64,000 bases of DNA from Brevundimonas bacteroides DSM 4726 (lineage in GTDB: Bacteria > Pseudomonadota > Alphaproteobacteria > Caulobacterales > Caulobacteraceae). The notes under the pieces are model-generated. The model was given only the letters and a program-made list of their open reading frames with translations, searched no databases and was not told the DNA's origin. The position numbers and the translations under genes were made by a program. Positions 51,664 through 59,201 of the stretch are shown here, piece after piece. The stretch lies in NCBI RefSeq assembly GCF_000701445.1, contig NZ_JNIX01000009.1:310001-374000 (forward strand), in the 5' to 3' direction. The stretch's first letter is position 1; each line of letters begins with the position of its first letter.

Positions 51664-52611
51664 TCAGGCGGCTCGCGCCTTGATGGGGACGTGCCGCAGC
51701 CCGGACTCCATCGCCTTCTGCCCGAGGTTGAGCGCCGGTCCGAATGGCCGTTGATCTCCCGAGCGCGTCCGGTCCACCGAATGCACCAGGGTGAGGCAGC
51801 AGGTGGGCTCGAGCGCGATCAGCTCATCATTCGCCCGGAACGGAGCTGCCTTGCCGTGGGTGTCGAAGTCCGCCCGAGCGAGGATCAGTTTCACCCCCTT
51901 CTGCTGGGCCCATTTGATCGCCAGCTTCTCCGACCCCTTCGCCCCGGTGGTGGCCAGGGCCATGTCGGGCCACTCCTGCTTTGCCCAGTTCAGGGCGTCG
52001 AAGATCCGGCCTGCGTCGTCCGAGGTGTCGGCCGTCGGCGCGCCCCTGAAGGCGATCACCGGACCGCCCGGATCCGCCTCCCCTGACTTCCGATTGCGGA
52101 TCGCCCGGATCGCCTGCTTGGCTTCTAACTGCGCCGCCGTGAGATGGGTGCCGCGCCGCGAACCCCGCCAGGCCGTCCAGACCTCGCCGGTCGCAATCGT
52201 CCAGGTCTCCGAGGCCGCATCCCGGATCATCTCGCAGGCCTGGGTGGCCGCGTCGCCGGCCCGAGCCTTCGCCGTCGCTTCCTGCAGCTCGGCGTCGGCC
52301 GCCTCCGATCCGTCGAAGTCCCGATCGATCGACCGCATCGTATCGCGGGCCCGGTCGGCGTCTCGTTCAATCCGCCCGGCCGCCGAGTGAAAGGCGCCGA
52401 TCAGGGCCTCTCCCAAGATTGTCTGGTAGTCCTCAAGGGCGGTGTCGGAGATCACGTCCACCAGCTCGGTCATGAGGGCTCGCCCGAGTTGAACCAGGGC
52501 ATCCTCGGTCGGATGCGGACGCTGATCGCCGAGAGAACCCGTCAGGTCGTCGAAGGCGGAGTTGGACTTCTGGGAGGCGGAGGCGGTGAAGGGATTGCTG
52601 AAGTAGGTCAT
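51664..52611 (-). CDS. DUF2493 (YspA/SLOG-like) mobile-element protein
   Basis: 315 residues from the ATG at 52611 (AAGGA eight bases upstream). The C-terminal part GGPVIAFRGAPTADTSDDAGRIFDALNWAKQEWPDMALATTGAKGSEKLAIKWAQQKGVKLILARADFDTHGKAAPFRANDEL (continuous in the protein) is the DUF2493 Rossmann-like SLOG domain. It is predicted to bind nucleotide-type ligands and is common on plasmids and islands. The N-terminal 180 residues are helical and unannotated. Typical neighbour of relaxase, strawberry-notch helicase and ParB in sphingomonad and Brevundimonas mobile elements. Confidence 0.8.
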   Translation of the reverse strand: MTYFSNPFTASASQKSNSAFDDLTGSLGDQRPHPTEDALVQLGRALMTELVDVISDTALEDYQTILGEALIGAFHSAAGRIERDADRARDTMRSIDRDFDGSEAADAELQEATAKARAGDAATQACEMIRDAASETWTIATGEVWTAWRGSRRGTHLTAAQLEAKQAIRAIRNRKSGEADPGGPVIAFRGAPTADTSDDAGRIFDALNWAKQEWPDMALATTGAKGSEKLAIKWAQQKGVKLILARADFDTHGKAAPFRANDELIALEPTCCLTLVHSVDRTRSGDQRPFGPALNLGQKAMESGLRHVPIKARAA

Positions 52612-52787
52612 TGGAACATTCCTTGAGAATGTCGAGCGCCCCATGCGCAACGACCCCGATTTTCGGCACATTGGGCCCCGGAAAGTCACCGGAGCGGACC
52701 GCCCTTCGCGGGCCGCGCAGGGCATAAGGCGAAGCCGTTGACTTTCAGGGTGATGTGACAAAATCGGAGGGCGTTGTGTGGGGGCAA

Positions 52788-52814
52788 GTCGTCGTCGCCC
52801 TTCGCGACGACGAC
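52788..52814. repeat. Perfect 11-bp inverted repeat
   Basis: GTCGTCGTCGC (52788-52798), loop CCTTC, GCGACGACGAC (52804-52814). No T-run on either side, so it is not a standard terminator; a protein-binding site, oriT-type hairpin or RNA structure is possible. Confidence 0.6.
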
Positions 52815-53011
52815 ACCGTTCGGCGCCGTTGCGCCGATGCGAACAGACGGACAACGATCTTCCTGTCCGTCGACGGCGGCGAGCCGCTGTCGTCGCAGGT
52901 CAAACGATCTCAGACTTTGGCCAAAAGCACCGAGGGGGATCGAGCTCATCGGCCAATGACCTCGTTCGGCCCGAAGCGGACTTGGGCAGCGAGGCGGTAA
53001 ATCCATAGAAA

Positions 53012-53037
53012 AACGCCCGGCCTTTCGACCGGGCGTT
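53012..53037 (-). terminator. Terminator after the 45-residue Cys-rich gene
   Basis: 9-bp stem AACGCCCGG (53012-53020) and CCGGGCGTT (53029-53037); on the minus strand it is followed by TTTCTATGG. Lies 21 bases after the stop codon at 53059. Confidence 0.82.
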
Positions 53038-53058
53038 CCACCTTGTTCAACGGCTAAC

Positions 53059-53196
53059 TTAGCAGCAGGAGCAAGCCGCAGCGACCGCATCGCAGCAAGC
53101 GCAGATGGCTTGAGCGACAGCCTCAGGGGAGGCGGCCATGGCGGCAGTGCCGGAAGCCAGCAGAAGCAGGCTGGCGATGGTCAGAGTTCTTTTCAT
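53059..53196 (-). CDS. 45-residue secreted Cys-rich peptide
   Basis: Short reverse-strand ORF, ATG at 53196, TAA at 53059-53061. The product has a clean signal peptide (MKRTLTIASLLLLASGTAAM, cleavage near MAA) and a mature part SPEAVAQAICACCDAVAAA ending CSCC. That is six cysteines in about 22 residues (C-x-CC ... C-x-CC). It is followed by a strong terminator, and another small secreted Cys-containing gene lies 55 bases upstream on the same strand. A periplasmic metallothionein-like metal binder is the obvious idea in this metal island, but I know no named family. The reading frame is exact and the signal peptide is textbook, so I think it is real. Confidence 0.68.
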   Translation of the reverse strand: MKRTLTIASLLLLASGTAAMAASPEAVAQAICACCDAVAAACSCC

Positions 53197-53251
53197 GATG
53201 TAATCCATTTCGTTGATTGAGTAAGTTCGACTTCAGATAAAAGCCTGTCCT

Positions 53252-53572
53252 TTATCGGGGTGGCGGGTCTTCCGCTTCAATACTGAGCGATCCCAGAACG
53301 GCCGTGCTGGCACGGTATGTCGTTCGATGATCGCTCGCGACCTGAGCAGTGATCGGCGACCGCAGGAGGATTGCGTGACAGAGAGCGGCACAGCTCAGCT
53401 CGCAGTCCGCCGTCTCTGGCTCACAAGGCATCTCCGCCGACATCGCTGCCGCCGCTGTCACATGATGTGCAGGGCTGCGTGCTAAGGTCGTCGTCGCGAC
53501 GAAAAACGTTGCCAAAAGCGCAACCACGCTAGCAGTCAAAGCGGGCAAGCTGTGGCGGAGGCTGTTTATCAA
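53252..53572 (-). CDS. Small secreted protein with four central cysteines
   Basis: 106 residues: signal peptide or anchor (LPALTASVVALLATFFVATTTLA), then HHVTAAAAMSAEMPCEPETADCELSCAALCHAIL with four cysteines in C-x6-C-x3-C-x3-C spacing plus His and Met. The tail is unstructured and acidic, ending EAEDPPPR. It precedes the 45-residue Cys-rich gene on the same strand and probably shares its transcript. I suspect a DUF2946-like or copper-related periplasmic protein but cannot name it. The gene lies between two plasmid-type genes, so the pair looks like a small metal cassette inside the transfer region. Confidence 0.62.
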   Translation of the reverse strand: MINSLRHSLPALTASVVALLATFFVATTTLARSPAHHVTAAAAMSAEMPCEPETADCELSCAALCHAILLRSPITAQVASDHRTTYRASTAVLGSLSIEAEDPPPR

Positions 53573-53786
53573 TCTCTCTTCCCGAAAGCTCGCTGCACCC
53601 TACGCCCAAAGTCTCATTCGCTCGAATATATCGACGAGTTACGCAGCACCGCCGTTCGCGATTGCCACTGAGTTGAAAGTCGGGAGCGTCCGCTTTCCAC
53701 CCATATCGGCTACGTCTGCGTCCGCTGTTAAGACGATAATCTCGTCGTCGGCAAAGGGCGTCGACAAATCTAGTAGCAAATGAAAT

Positions 53787-53814
53787 GACGGCCCGACGCT
53801 TGAGCCGGGCCGTC
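53787..53814 (-). terminator. Terminator after the ssb gene
   Basis: 9-bp stem GACGGCCCG (53787-53795) and CGGGCCGTC (53806-53814); on the minus strand followed by ATTTCATTTGC. Sits 26 bases after the ssb stop. Confidence 0.75.
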
Positions 53815-53839
53815 TAAGGACTTGATGGCGGTGGGTGGA

Positions 53840-54256
53840 TCAGAACGGGATGTCGTCGTTTAGATCGTAGCCACCGGCAGGTTCCTGCACTTGGTTTTCG
53901 CCAAAGGCCGCCGCTTCCGCTGGGGTCCGCCGGTTCTTCAGGCGGATATCACCGACGATCAGGCGCAGGTCGTAGTGCTCCACCCCGTCCTTGCCGGTCC
54001 AGGTGTCGTTTTCGACGTGGCCCTGGATGACGACGCGGCTACCCTTCTTGGCGAAAGGCTCGATGTATTTCTCAGTCGTCGCTTCGTTAAAGCACAGGCA
54101 ATTGAAGCCGGTGGTGCGCTCGCTCGGCGTGCCGTCGGCGCGTCGAAACCGGGTCGTCTCCAGGACGCGGAAACTCGCCCGTTTCCGGCCGGAGCCCTGT
54201 GCGGACAGGATGGACGGGTCGGCGGCCAAATAGCCTTCGAGGGTGAGGGTCTGCAT
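53840..54256 (-). CDS. ssb: Single-stranded DNA-binding protein
   Basis: 138 residues with the OB-fold SSB pattern: MQTLTLEGYLAADPSI, ASFRVLETTRFRRADG, FNCLCFNEATTEKYIEPFAKKGSRVVIQGHVENDTWTGKDG, and YDLRLIVGDIRLKNRR. It ends in DLNDDIPF, the acidic tip that recruits replication and repair partners. Coats single strands during replication or conjugative transfer. A second SSB-like gene lies 36 bases upstream; having two suggests they serve a plasmid-type element rather than the chromosome. Confidence 0.9.
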   Translation of the reverse strand: MQTLTLEGYLAADPSILSAQGSGRKRASFRVLETTRFRRADGTPSERTTGFNCLCFNEATTEKYIEPFAKKGSRVVIQGHVENDTWTGKDGVEHYDLRLIVGDIRLKNRRTPAEAAAFGENQVQEPAGGYDLNDDIPF

Positions 54257-54292
54257 GGTTCAGTCTCCTGATGATGAGGGGTTGAGGTCGGG

Positions 54293-54658
54293 TCAGGCGG
54301 CGAGGCGATCATCGCCGAGGTCACGATCTGCGTCGGTCTCTCGATCTTCGGCCCAGTCGAGGACGGTCAGCCGGTTGATCACCAGCTCCTTGGCGGTGCG
54401 TTCCTGGCCGTCGCGAGTGGCGTAGGCAGTGTCGATGAAGGCACCGATCACAACCACCTCGCATCCCTTGGCCAGACCACGGGCGATGACCTTCTCGTTC
54501 AGCCCCTTGGACCAGCTGACGCAGTTAACGCCGACGAGCCGGTCCTTGCCGGTGTTGTCGACGCCGCGTTTCTCGAGCAGCCGGAACACCGCCTTGGCGA
54601 AGTCCTCGCTGATCTGGGGGTCGGCCGCCAGTCGGCCGATGAACACCATGGTCTGCAT
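54293..54658 (-). CDS. Second SSB-like protein, without acidic tip
   Basis: 121 residues from the ATG at 54658; the open frame continues far upstream over the helicase gene and is a shadow there. OB-fold motifs: MQTMVFIGRLAADPQISEDFAKAVFRLLEKRG, LVGVNCVSWSKGLNEKVIARGLAKGCEVVVIGAFIDTAYATRDGQERTAKELVINRLTVLDW (continuous in the protein). The C-terminus is DLGDDRLAA rather than the usual DDIPF tip, so partner binding may differ. Probably a divergent element-specific SSB. Confidence 0.83.
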   Translation of the reverse strand: MQTMVFIGRLAADPQISEDFAKAVFRLLEKRGVDNTGKDRLVGVNCVSWSKGLNEKVIARGLAKGCEVVVIGAFIDTAYATRDGQERTAKELVINRLTVLDWAEDRETDADRDLGDDRLAA

Positions 54659-54749
54659 GTCTGTCTCCTTGATTGATCCGAGGCGCTTGGAAGCCGTTCT
54701 CCTCAAGCCCGCCTCGCCCTGAGACCTCCCTTCCTCCGGACCTCCTCTT

Positions 54750-54779
54750 GACCGGACGGGGCCTTCGCCCCGCCCGGTC
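54750..54779 (-). terminator. Hairpin after the strawberry-notch helicase gene
   Basis: GACCGG-A-CGGGGC, loop CTTC, GCCCCG-C-CCGGTC (54750-54779): 6 + 6 base pairs with one mismatch. Five bases after the stop at 54784. Confidence 0.7.
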
Positions 54780-54783
54780 CCGC

Positions 54784-57700
54784 TCATGCCGCCACGCCGT
54801 CGAGGACGGTTTGCACCGGATGGCGACGCAGCACCGCCTCCACCACCTCTGGCCGGTCCACGGACACGAACACTCGGGGCGTGAAGGCGATGATCTCCAC
54901 GAAGCATCCAAGCGCGACCAGGGCGTCGCGATCGGTGCGGCCGCCGACCACCTCGATCCGCCACCGATCCATGACCCGGGCCCGTTTCAGCCACAGGCCG
55001 CCTTCCAGCGAGAGCTGGACGGACCGGTCCAGCAGCGTCGCGGCGGTCTTGGCGCCGTCCGCCCAAGCCGCGCTGACGTCGGTCAGCCCAAGGCTCGCCT
55101 TCAGCGACCGGACCTGGACCTCGTCGAGGACCCGCCCCAGCCAACGCCGTCCGTCCGGCCCCCGCACGCGCCGCACAGAACAGCCGCGCGCGGGCAGACG
55201 GCCCCAAATCGGCAGCAAGAGACCGGTCGCGAGCGTCAGCTCGCGGGTTCGCCAAGGATCAGTCGCGGCCACCTCCTCGTCCCAGATGCGTCGCCAGTCG
55301 GCGGGCTCCGCCGGCTTCCAGGCGGACTCCTCGAACGTCTTCTCCGGCATCGTCTGGCGCCCATCGGGACGCACGAGCCGGACGGCAGGGACCAGCCGGT
55401 CCTCCTCCGTCGCCGTGGTCAGGCCGAGCTCGGCGATCGCGGCCCGATGTGACTTCTCATTCACCACCAGCTGGTGCGCAACCTCAGCCGCCCGGGCGAG
55501 CGCGTCCCCAGATCCGAGGAGGTCGCGTCGCACCTTCAGCAGGAAGGTCACCAGAGCCGTTTCTGCTCCGGTGACGGTATCCGTTCGGATCGTCTCCTCA
55601 GCCAGCACCTCCAGCTCTTCGGCCTCGATGTCTTCAAGACCTCGATCCAGATCGCCCGACGCCGCTGCTCGCTCCAGAATCCCCGAGAGGATGCGGTCGA
55701 AGTCCTCGAACAGAGCGTTCTGGTCCGCGATCCGGAGCGCCAGCAACCGGTTCAGGAAGGTGTGGATCGGCGGCAGATCGTCGGTCGGCTTCAGCCCGCC
55801 GTCGGCGTCGAGGAGCTTCAGACCGGTCTTGGTCATGAAGGTCTCCAGCGTCATGGAGGCCAGCTCGCCGAAGGCGAGGGCGCCGTAGAAGACCAGAAGC
55901 GCCCGTCGCGCCCAGGGGCTCTCCAGATTGTCCTCGGCTCGGAACAGGCCGGCGCCGGCGGTCCGTCGCTCCCCGCGCGTCAGCGCCCCGAGCGAATCCA
56001 GACGCCGCGCGATGGTCGAGGTGAACCGCTTCTCGCCCTGGATGTCGGTGGTGACCGGACGGAACAGTGGCGCGGAGGCCTGATGCGTCCGGTGACTGCG
56101 GCCCAATCCCTGGATGGCCGCGTCGGCGCGCCAGCCCGGCTCCACCAGATAGTGGACCCGCCGCTGTTGGTTCGCAGCCGACAGATCCGCATGATAGCTA
56201 CGACCGGTCCCGCCCGCGTCCGAGAATACCAGCACGCGCTTGCGGCCGCTCATGAAGGCGTCGGTCTCGGCGCGGGCGGTGGAGGCGCCCCGGCGTTCCA
56301 CAACCCGGCGGCCGTCGCGCTCCACCACCCGACGCGAGCGCCCGGTGATCTCGGCGACGGCGTCAGTGCCGAAGGCGGACAAGACGGCGTCCAGCACGCC
56401 GGGAACCGCGGGCAGGCAGGCCATGCGTGTGATCAGGAACTGGCGTCTCTCGACGGCCTCGCGACTGACCGCCGGCTTTCCATCGACCATTACCGGGACG
56501 AGGGTCACCGTCCCGTCCTCGCCCTCGATCGCCTCCATCAGATGGATGGGGAAGGCTTCGCGCAGATAGTCGAGGACGTACTCGCGCGGGGTCAGGTCGA
56601 TGGAGAGATTGTTCCATTCCTCGGGCGGGACCGACGCCAGCCGCCGCTCCATCACCGCCTCATTGGTCGAGACGATCTGGACCACGGCCGACCGGTCGTG
56701 AGCGAGATCGTCGCGGATCGAGGCGATCAGGCTCGGCGCCTTCAGGCCGGCGAGAAGGTGGCCGAAGAAGCGGAGCTTGGCGCCCTCGAAAGCCGAGTGG
56801 ACAGCCGAGGCGGCTTGAGGGCTCTTCGGCTTGCCCTCGTCATCCGAGAGCCCCGTCGCCTTCAGCGCCTCGGCCAGATTGGCGTGGATGACCTGGAAGG
56901 CGTCGGCCCAAGCGTCCCAGATGGCGATGTCGTCCTCTGTCAGAGGATGGACGAGGGCCTCGTATTCGACGCCTTCGAACGACAGGCTGCGCGCCACATA
57001 CAGGCCGAGCGCCTTGAGCTCGCGCGCCACGAGCTCCATGGCCGCGACCCCGCCCCGGTCCATGGCGTCGAGAAAGTCCGCGCGCGACATGAAGGGCGCC
57101 TCCGGACCGCCCCAGAGACCCAGCCGCGCGGCATAGGCGAGGTTCTCGGGCGAGGTGGCGCCCGTGGCCGAGACATAGAGCACCCGCGCGTCCGGCAGTC
57201 GGTTCTGCAAAGCCAGACCCGCCATGCCCTGGAACGAGGCTTTCTTGGTCCCCCGCGCGCCCTTGCCCCCGCCGGCGGCGTTGGCCATGGCATGGGCCTC
57301 GTCGAAAGCGATGACACCGTCGAAGTCTGTGCCCAGCCAGGCGACGATCTGGTCGAGCCGGGACGGACGCGCGCCGCGCGCCGGCTGGCGCAGGGTGGCG
57401 TAGGTCGCGAACAGCACGCCGCGATCCACCCGGATCGCCTCTTCCTGTTTCCAGCTCGACAGCGGCACGATGTCGTGGGCGTCGCCGCCGATCGCGGTCC
57501 AGTCGCGGCGTGCGTCCTCCAACAGGGCGTCGTTCCGCGACAGCCAGAGCGCACGGACGCGGCCCTGGGCCATGTTGTCGGCGATAACGGCGGCGATCTG
57601 CCGGCCCTTGCCGCAGCCGGTGCCGTCCCCGAGGAAGAACCCGCGCCGAACCGCGACGGCGTCTTCGTCTTCGTCCCGCGCGAGCGCCATCTCAGGAAGG

Positions 57701-59046
57701 CCTTCGATCGTGCGCCAACGGCTTGGGAGATGCGATCCATGGGCCTCGCCGGCGTAGATGACCGTCTCGGTCTGGGCGTCGGAAATCCGTCCCTCGTCTC
57801 GCAGGCTAGGCGGCAGGATCGGCCGATAGCTCGGCGCGGGCGGCGCCACCGAGGCCATTGGGCCGGACTCCACGAGAAGGGACGGGTGAGGCCGGGGATC
57901 GGGGAGAACGATGCGGGCCAGATCATGGGCCTGATACAGGCCGACGTCGCGGCCTTCGCCGCGCCACGGCCTTACTGCATAGGACAGGGGCGCCGCGCCG
58001 GCCAACAGAGCCAGCCGGCGGGCGGGCGCGGCGGGCCTGCGGTCGCGCGGACTGAGGAAGGCCTGGACGTCGACCTCGGTGCGAACACGCGGCCTGATGC
58101 CGTGACGCTCGGGCAAGGCCAGGATCGCTGCGATGGCGGCCGCCGGATCCTCGCCCTCGATCACCGGTGGAAGGCCTCCGGCCGCGTCGGTTCGATCAAC
58201 GATCAGCAGGCCGGTTTCGATCGAGGTCCCGTGTTTGACGAAGCCGCGTGACGGAAGGGCGATCCGACCGATCACGGCTCCGTCCCGACCGAGACGTCGC
58301 AGCAGCGCCTCCTCGGTCAGGGCGACCAGGGGGACGATGGCCGCCAGCCGGCCATGATCCGCCAGCGCCTTAAGGCCGCCCACGAGGTGATCTGCAAGGT
58401 TCGTAAAGGGTGGATTGGCGATCACAACGTCAAAGGCGCCGGCGCCTTCGGCCAGGTCATGGATGTGGCGGCCATCGTGACGGGTGCGGACCGCCGAGCG
58501 AAAGAGGCAATCGAGCAGATCGGCGCGTCTCCCCGCGACCTCGTTCAAGGTCATCACGCCGCCGCAGGCCTCGGCGACGACGGCCAGCAGGCCGGTTCCG
58601 GCCGAGGGCTCCAGAACCCGGTCCCCTGGCTGAACGCGGGCCGCCAGGGCAACGAGCGCCGCGAGCTGGGGCGGGGTGGAGAACTGGTCCAAGGCGACCT
58701 GTTCCTCGCTTCGGCGCGTGTGGGTCAGGCCGAGCGCAGACACAGCGCCCAGCACGGTCGCGATCTCGGTTGGCGCGTCTTCCAGCCGCGCCACCTGGGG
58801 CGCCAGTCGGCGGATCTGCAGCACGGTCGCCGCCTCGATCGCGTCATAGGCGTCCCGCCAGGACCACACCCCTTCGGCGTCCGACGCTCCGAAAGCTGTG
58901 GTCATCACCCCGGCCACCAGGCGGCGGTCCAGGGGACGGGACCGCGCCAACTGCACGGCGAGCGACCGGGCGGCGGCGAAAAGGTTGGCGGAATGGTCGG
59001 ACGCCGAGGGGGCGGCGAACAGCGACAGACTGGTGGTCGAGGACAT
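54784..59046 (-). CDS. N6-methyltransferase-like plus strawberry-notch SF2 helicase fusion
   Basis: 1,420 residues. The N-terminal third is a Rossmann methyltransferase: DQFSTPPQLAALVALAARVQPGDRVLEPSAGTGLLAVVAEACGG (SAM site, about residues 120-165) and FDVVIANPPFTN (NPPF catalytic motif, about 205). The middle is a superfamily 2 helicase: FFLGDGTGCGKGRQIAAVIADN (Walker A, about 480), VIAFDEAHAMANAAGGG (DEAH box), VLYVSATGATSPENLAY (motif III). The C-terminal third has the strawberry-notch domain: VLVFSDAGGTGRSYHADLSAANQQRR and AIQGLGRSHRTHQ. Large proteins of this design sit in mobile elements of alpha- and gammaproteobacteria, perhaps protecting or remodelling element DNA. Upstream of two ssb genes and downstream of parB on the same strand. 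Confidence 0.88.
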   Translation of the reverse strand: MSSTTSLSLFAAPSASDHSANLFAAARSLAVQLARSRPLDRRLVAGVMTTAFGASDAEGVWSWRDAYDAIEAATVLQIRRLAPQVARLEDAPTEIATVLGAVSALGLTHTRRSEEQVALDQFSTPPQLAALVALAARVQPGDRVLEPSAGTGLLAVVAEACGGVMTLNEVAGRRADLLDCLFRSAVRTRHDGRHIHDLAEGAGAFDVVIANPPFTNLADHLVGGLKALADHGRLAAIVPLVALTEEALLRRLGRDGAVIGRIALPSRGFVKHGTSIETGLLIVDRTDAAGGLPPVIEGEDPAAAIAAILALPERHGIRPRVRTEVDVQAFLSPRDRRPAAPARRLALLAGAAPLSYAVRPWRGEGRDVGLYQAHDLARIVLPDPRPHPSLLVESGPMASVAPPAPSYRPILPPSLRDEGRISDAQTETVIYAGEAHGSHLPSRWRTIEGLPEMALARDEDEDAVAVRRGFFLGDGTGCGKGRQIAAVIADNMAQGRVRALWLSRNDALLEDARRDWTAIGGDAHDIVPLSSWKQEEAIRVDRGVLFATYATLRQPARGARPSRLDQIVAWLGTDFDGVIAFDEAHAMANAAGGGKGARGTKKASFQGMAGLALQNRLPDARVLYVSATGATSPENLAYAARLGLWGGPEAPFMSRADFLDAMDRGGVAAMELVARELKALGLYVARSLSFEGVEYEALVHPLTEDDIAIWDAWADAFQVIHANLAEALKATGLSDDEGKPKSPQAASAVHSAFEGAKLRFFGHLLAGLKAPSLIASIRDDLAHDRSAVVQIVSTNEAVMERRLASVPPEEWNNLSIDLTPREYVLDYLREAFPIHLMEAIEGEDGTVTLVPVMVDGKPAVSREAVERRQFLITRMACLPAVPGVLDAVLSAFGTDAVAEITGRSRRVVERDGRRVVERRGASTARAETDAFMSGRKRVLVFSDAGGTGRSYHADLSAANQQRRVHYLVEPGWRADAAIQGLGRSHRTHQASAPLFRPVTTDIQGEKRFTSTIARRLDSLGALTRGERRTAGAGLFRAEDNLESPWARRALLVFYGALAFGELASMTLETFMTKTGLKLLDADGGLKPTDDLPPIHTFLNRLLALRIADQNALFEDFDRILSGILERAAASGDLDRGLEDIEAEELEVLAEETIRTDTVTGAETALVTFLLKVRRDLLGSGDALARAAEVAHQLVVNEKSHRAAIAELGLTTATEEDRLVPAVRLVRPDGRQTMPEKTFEESAWKPAEPADWRRIWDEEVAATDPWRTRELTLATGLLLPIWGRLPARGCSVRRVRGPDGRRWLGRVLDEVQVRSLKASLGLTDVSAAWADGAKTAATLLDRSVQLSLEGGLWLKRARVMDRWRIEVVGGRTDRDALVALGCFVEIIAFTPRVFVSVDRPEVVEAVLRRHPVQTVLDGVAA

Positions 59047-59156
59047 GGAGGGCTCCGGATCGCCTGGAGCGGAGGGTGCCTCCCTCGCGGTCCTTCAGGC
59101 TCGCCCGAGCCCGCCCTCGCCTCCTCCTTTTCGAGACATGGCGATCGACACGCGAA

Positions 59157-59184
59157 CACCGCCCCGGCGAGAGCCGGAGCGGTG
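59157..59184 (-). terminator. Hairpin after parB
   Basis: CACCGC-C-CCGGC, loop GAGA, GCCGG-A-GCGGTG (59157-59184); 6 + 5 base pairs with one mismatch, 17 bases after the ParB stop. On the minus strand it is followed by GTTCGCG, so there is no strong T-run. Confidence 0.6.
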
Positions 59185-59201
59185 CTCGACATCAATCGAC
59201 A

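Larger units (their letters stand above)
52612..53058. other. Stretch without a clear gene, containing a perfect hairpin
   Basis: Rightward open frames at 52755-53008 lack convincing ribosome sites and motifs. The notable content is the 11-bp inverted repeat at 52788-52814 and the terminator at 53012-53037. Confidence 0.5.

Noticed and set aside
54659..55255. Upstream extension of the second ssb-like frame
   Set aside because: Lies on top of the 3' end of the helicase gene; the OB fold starts at 54658.
55474..58251. 925-codon plus-strand frame
   Set aside because: Antisense shadow of the helicase fusion, with no motif and no ribosome site.
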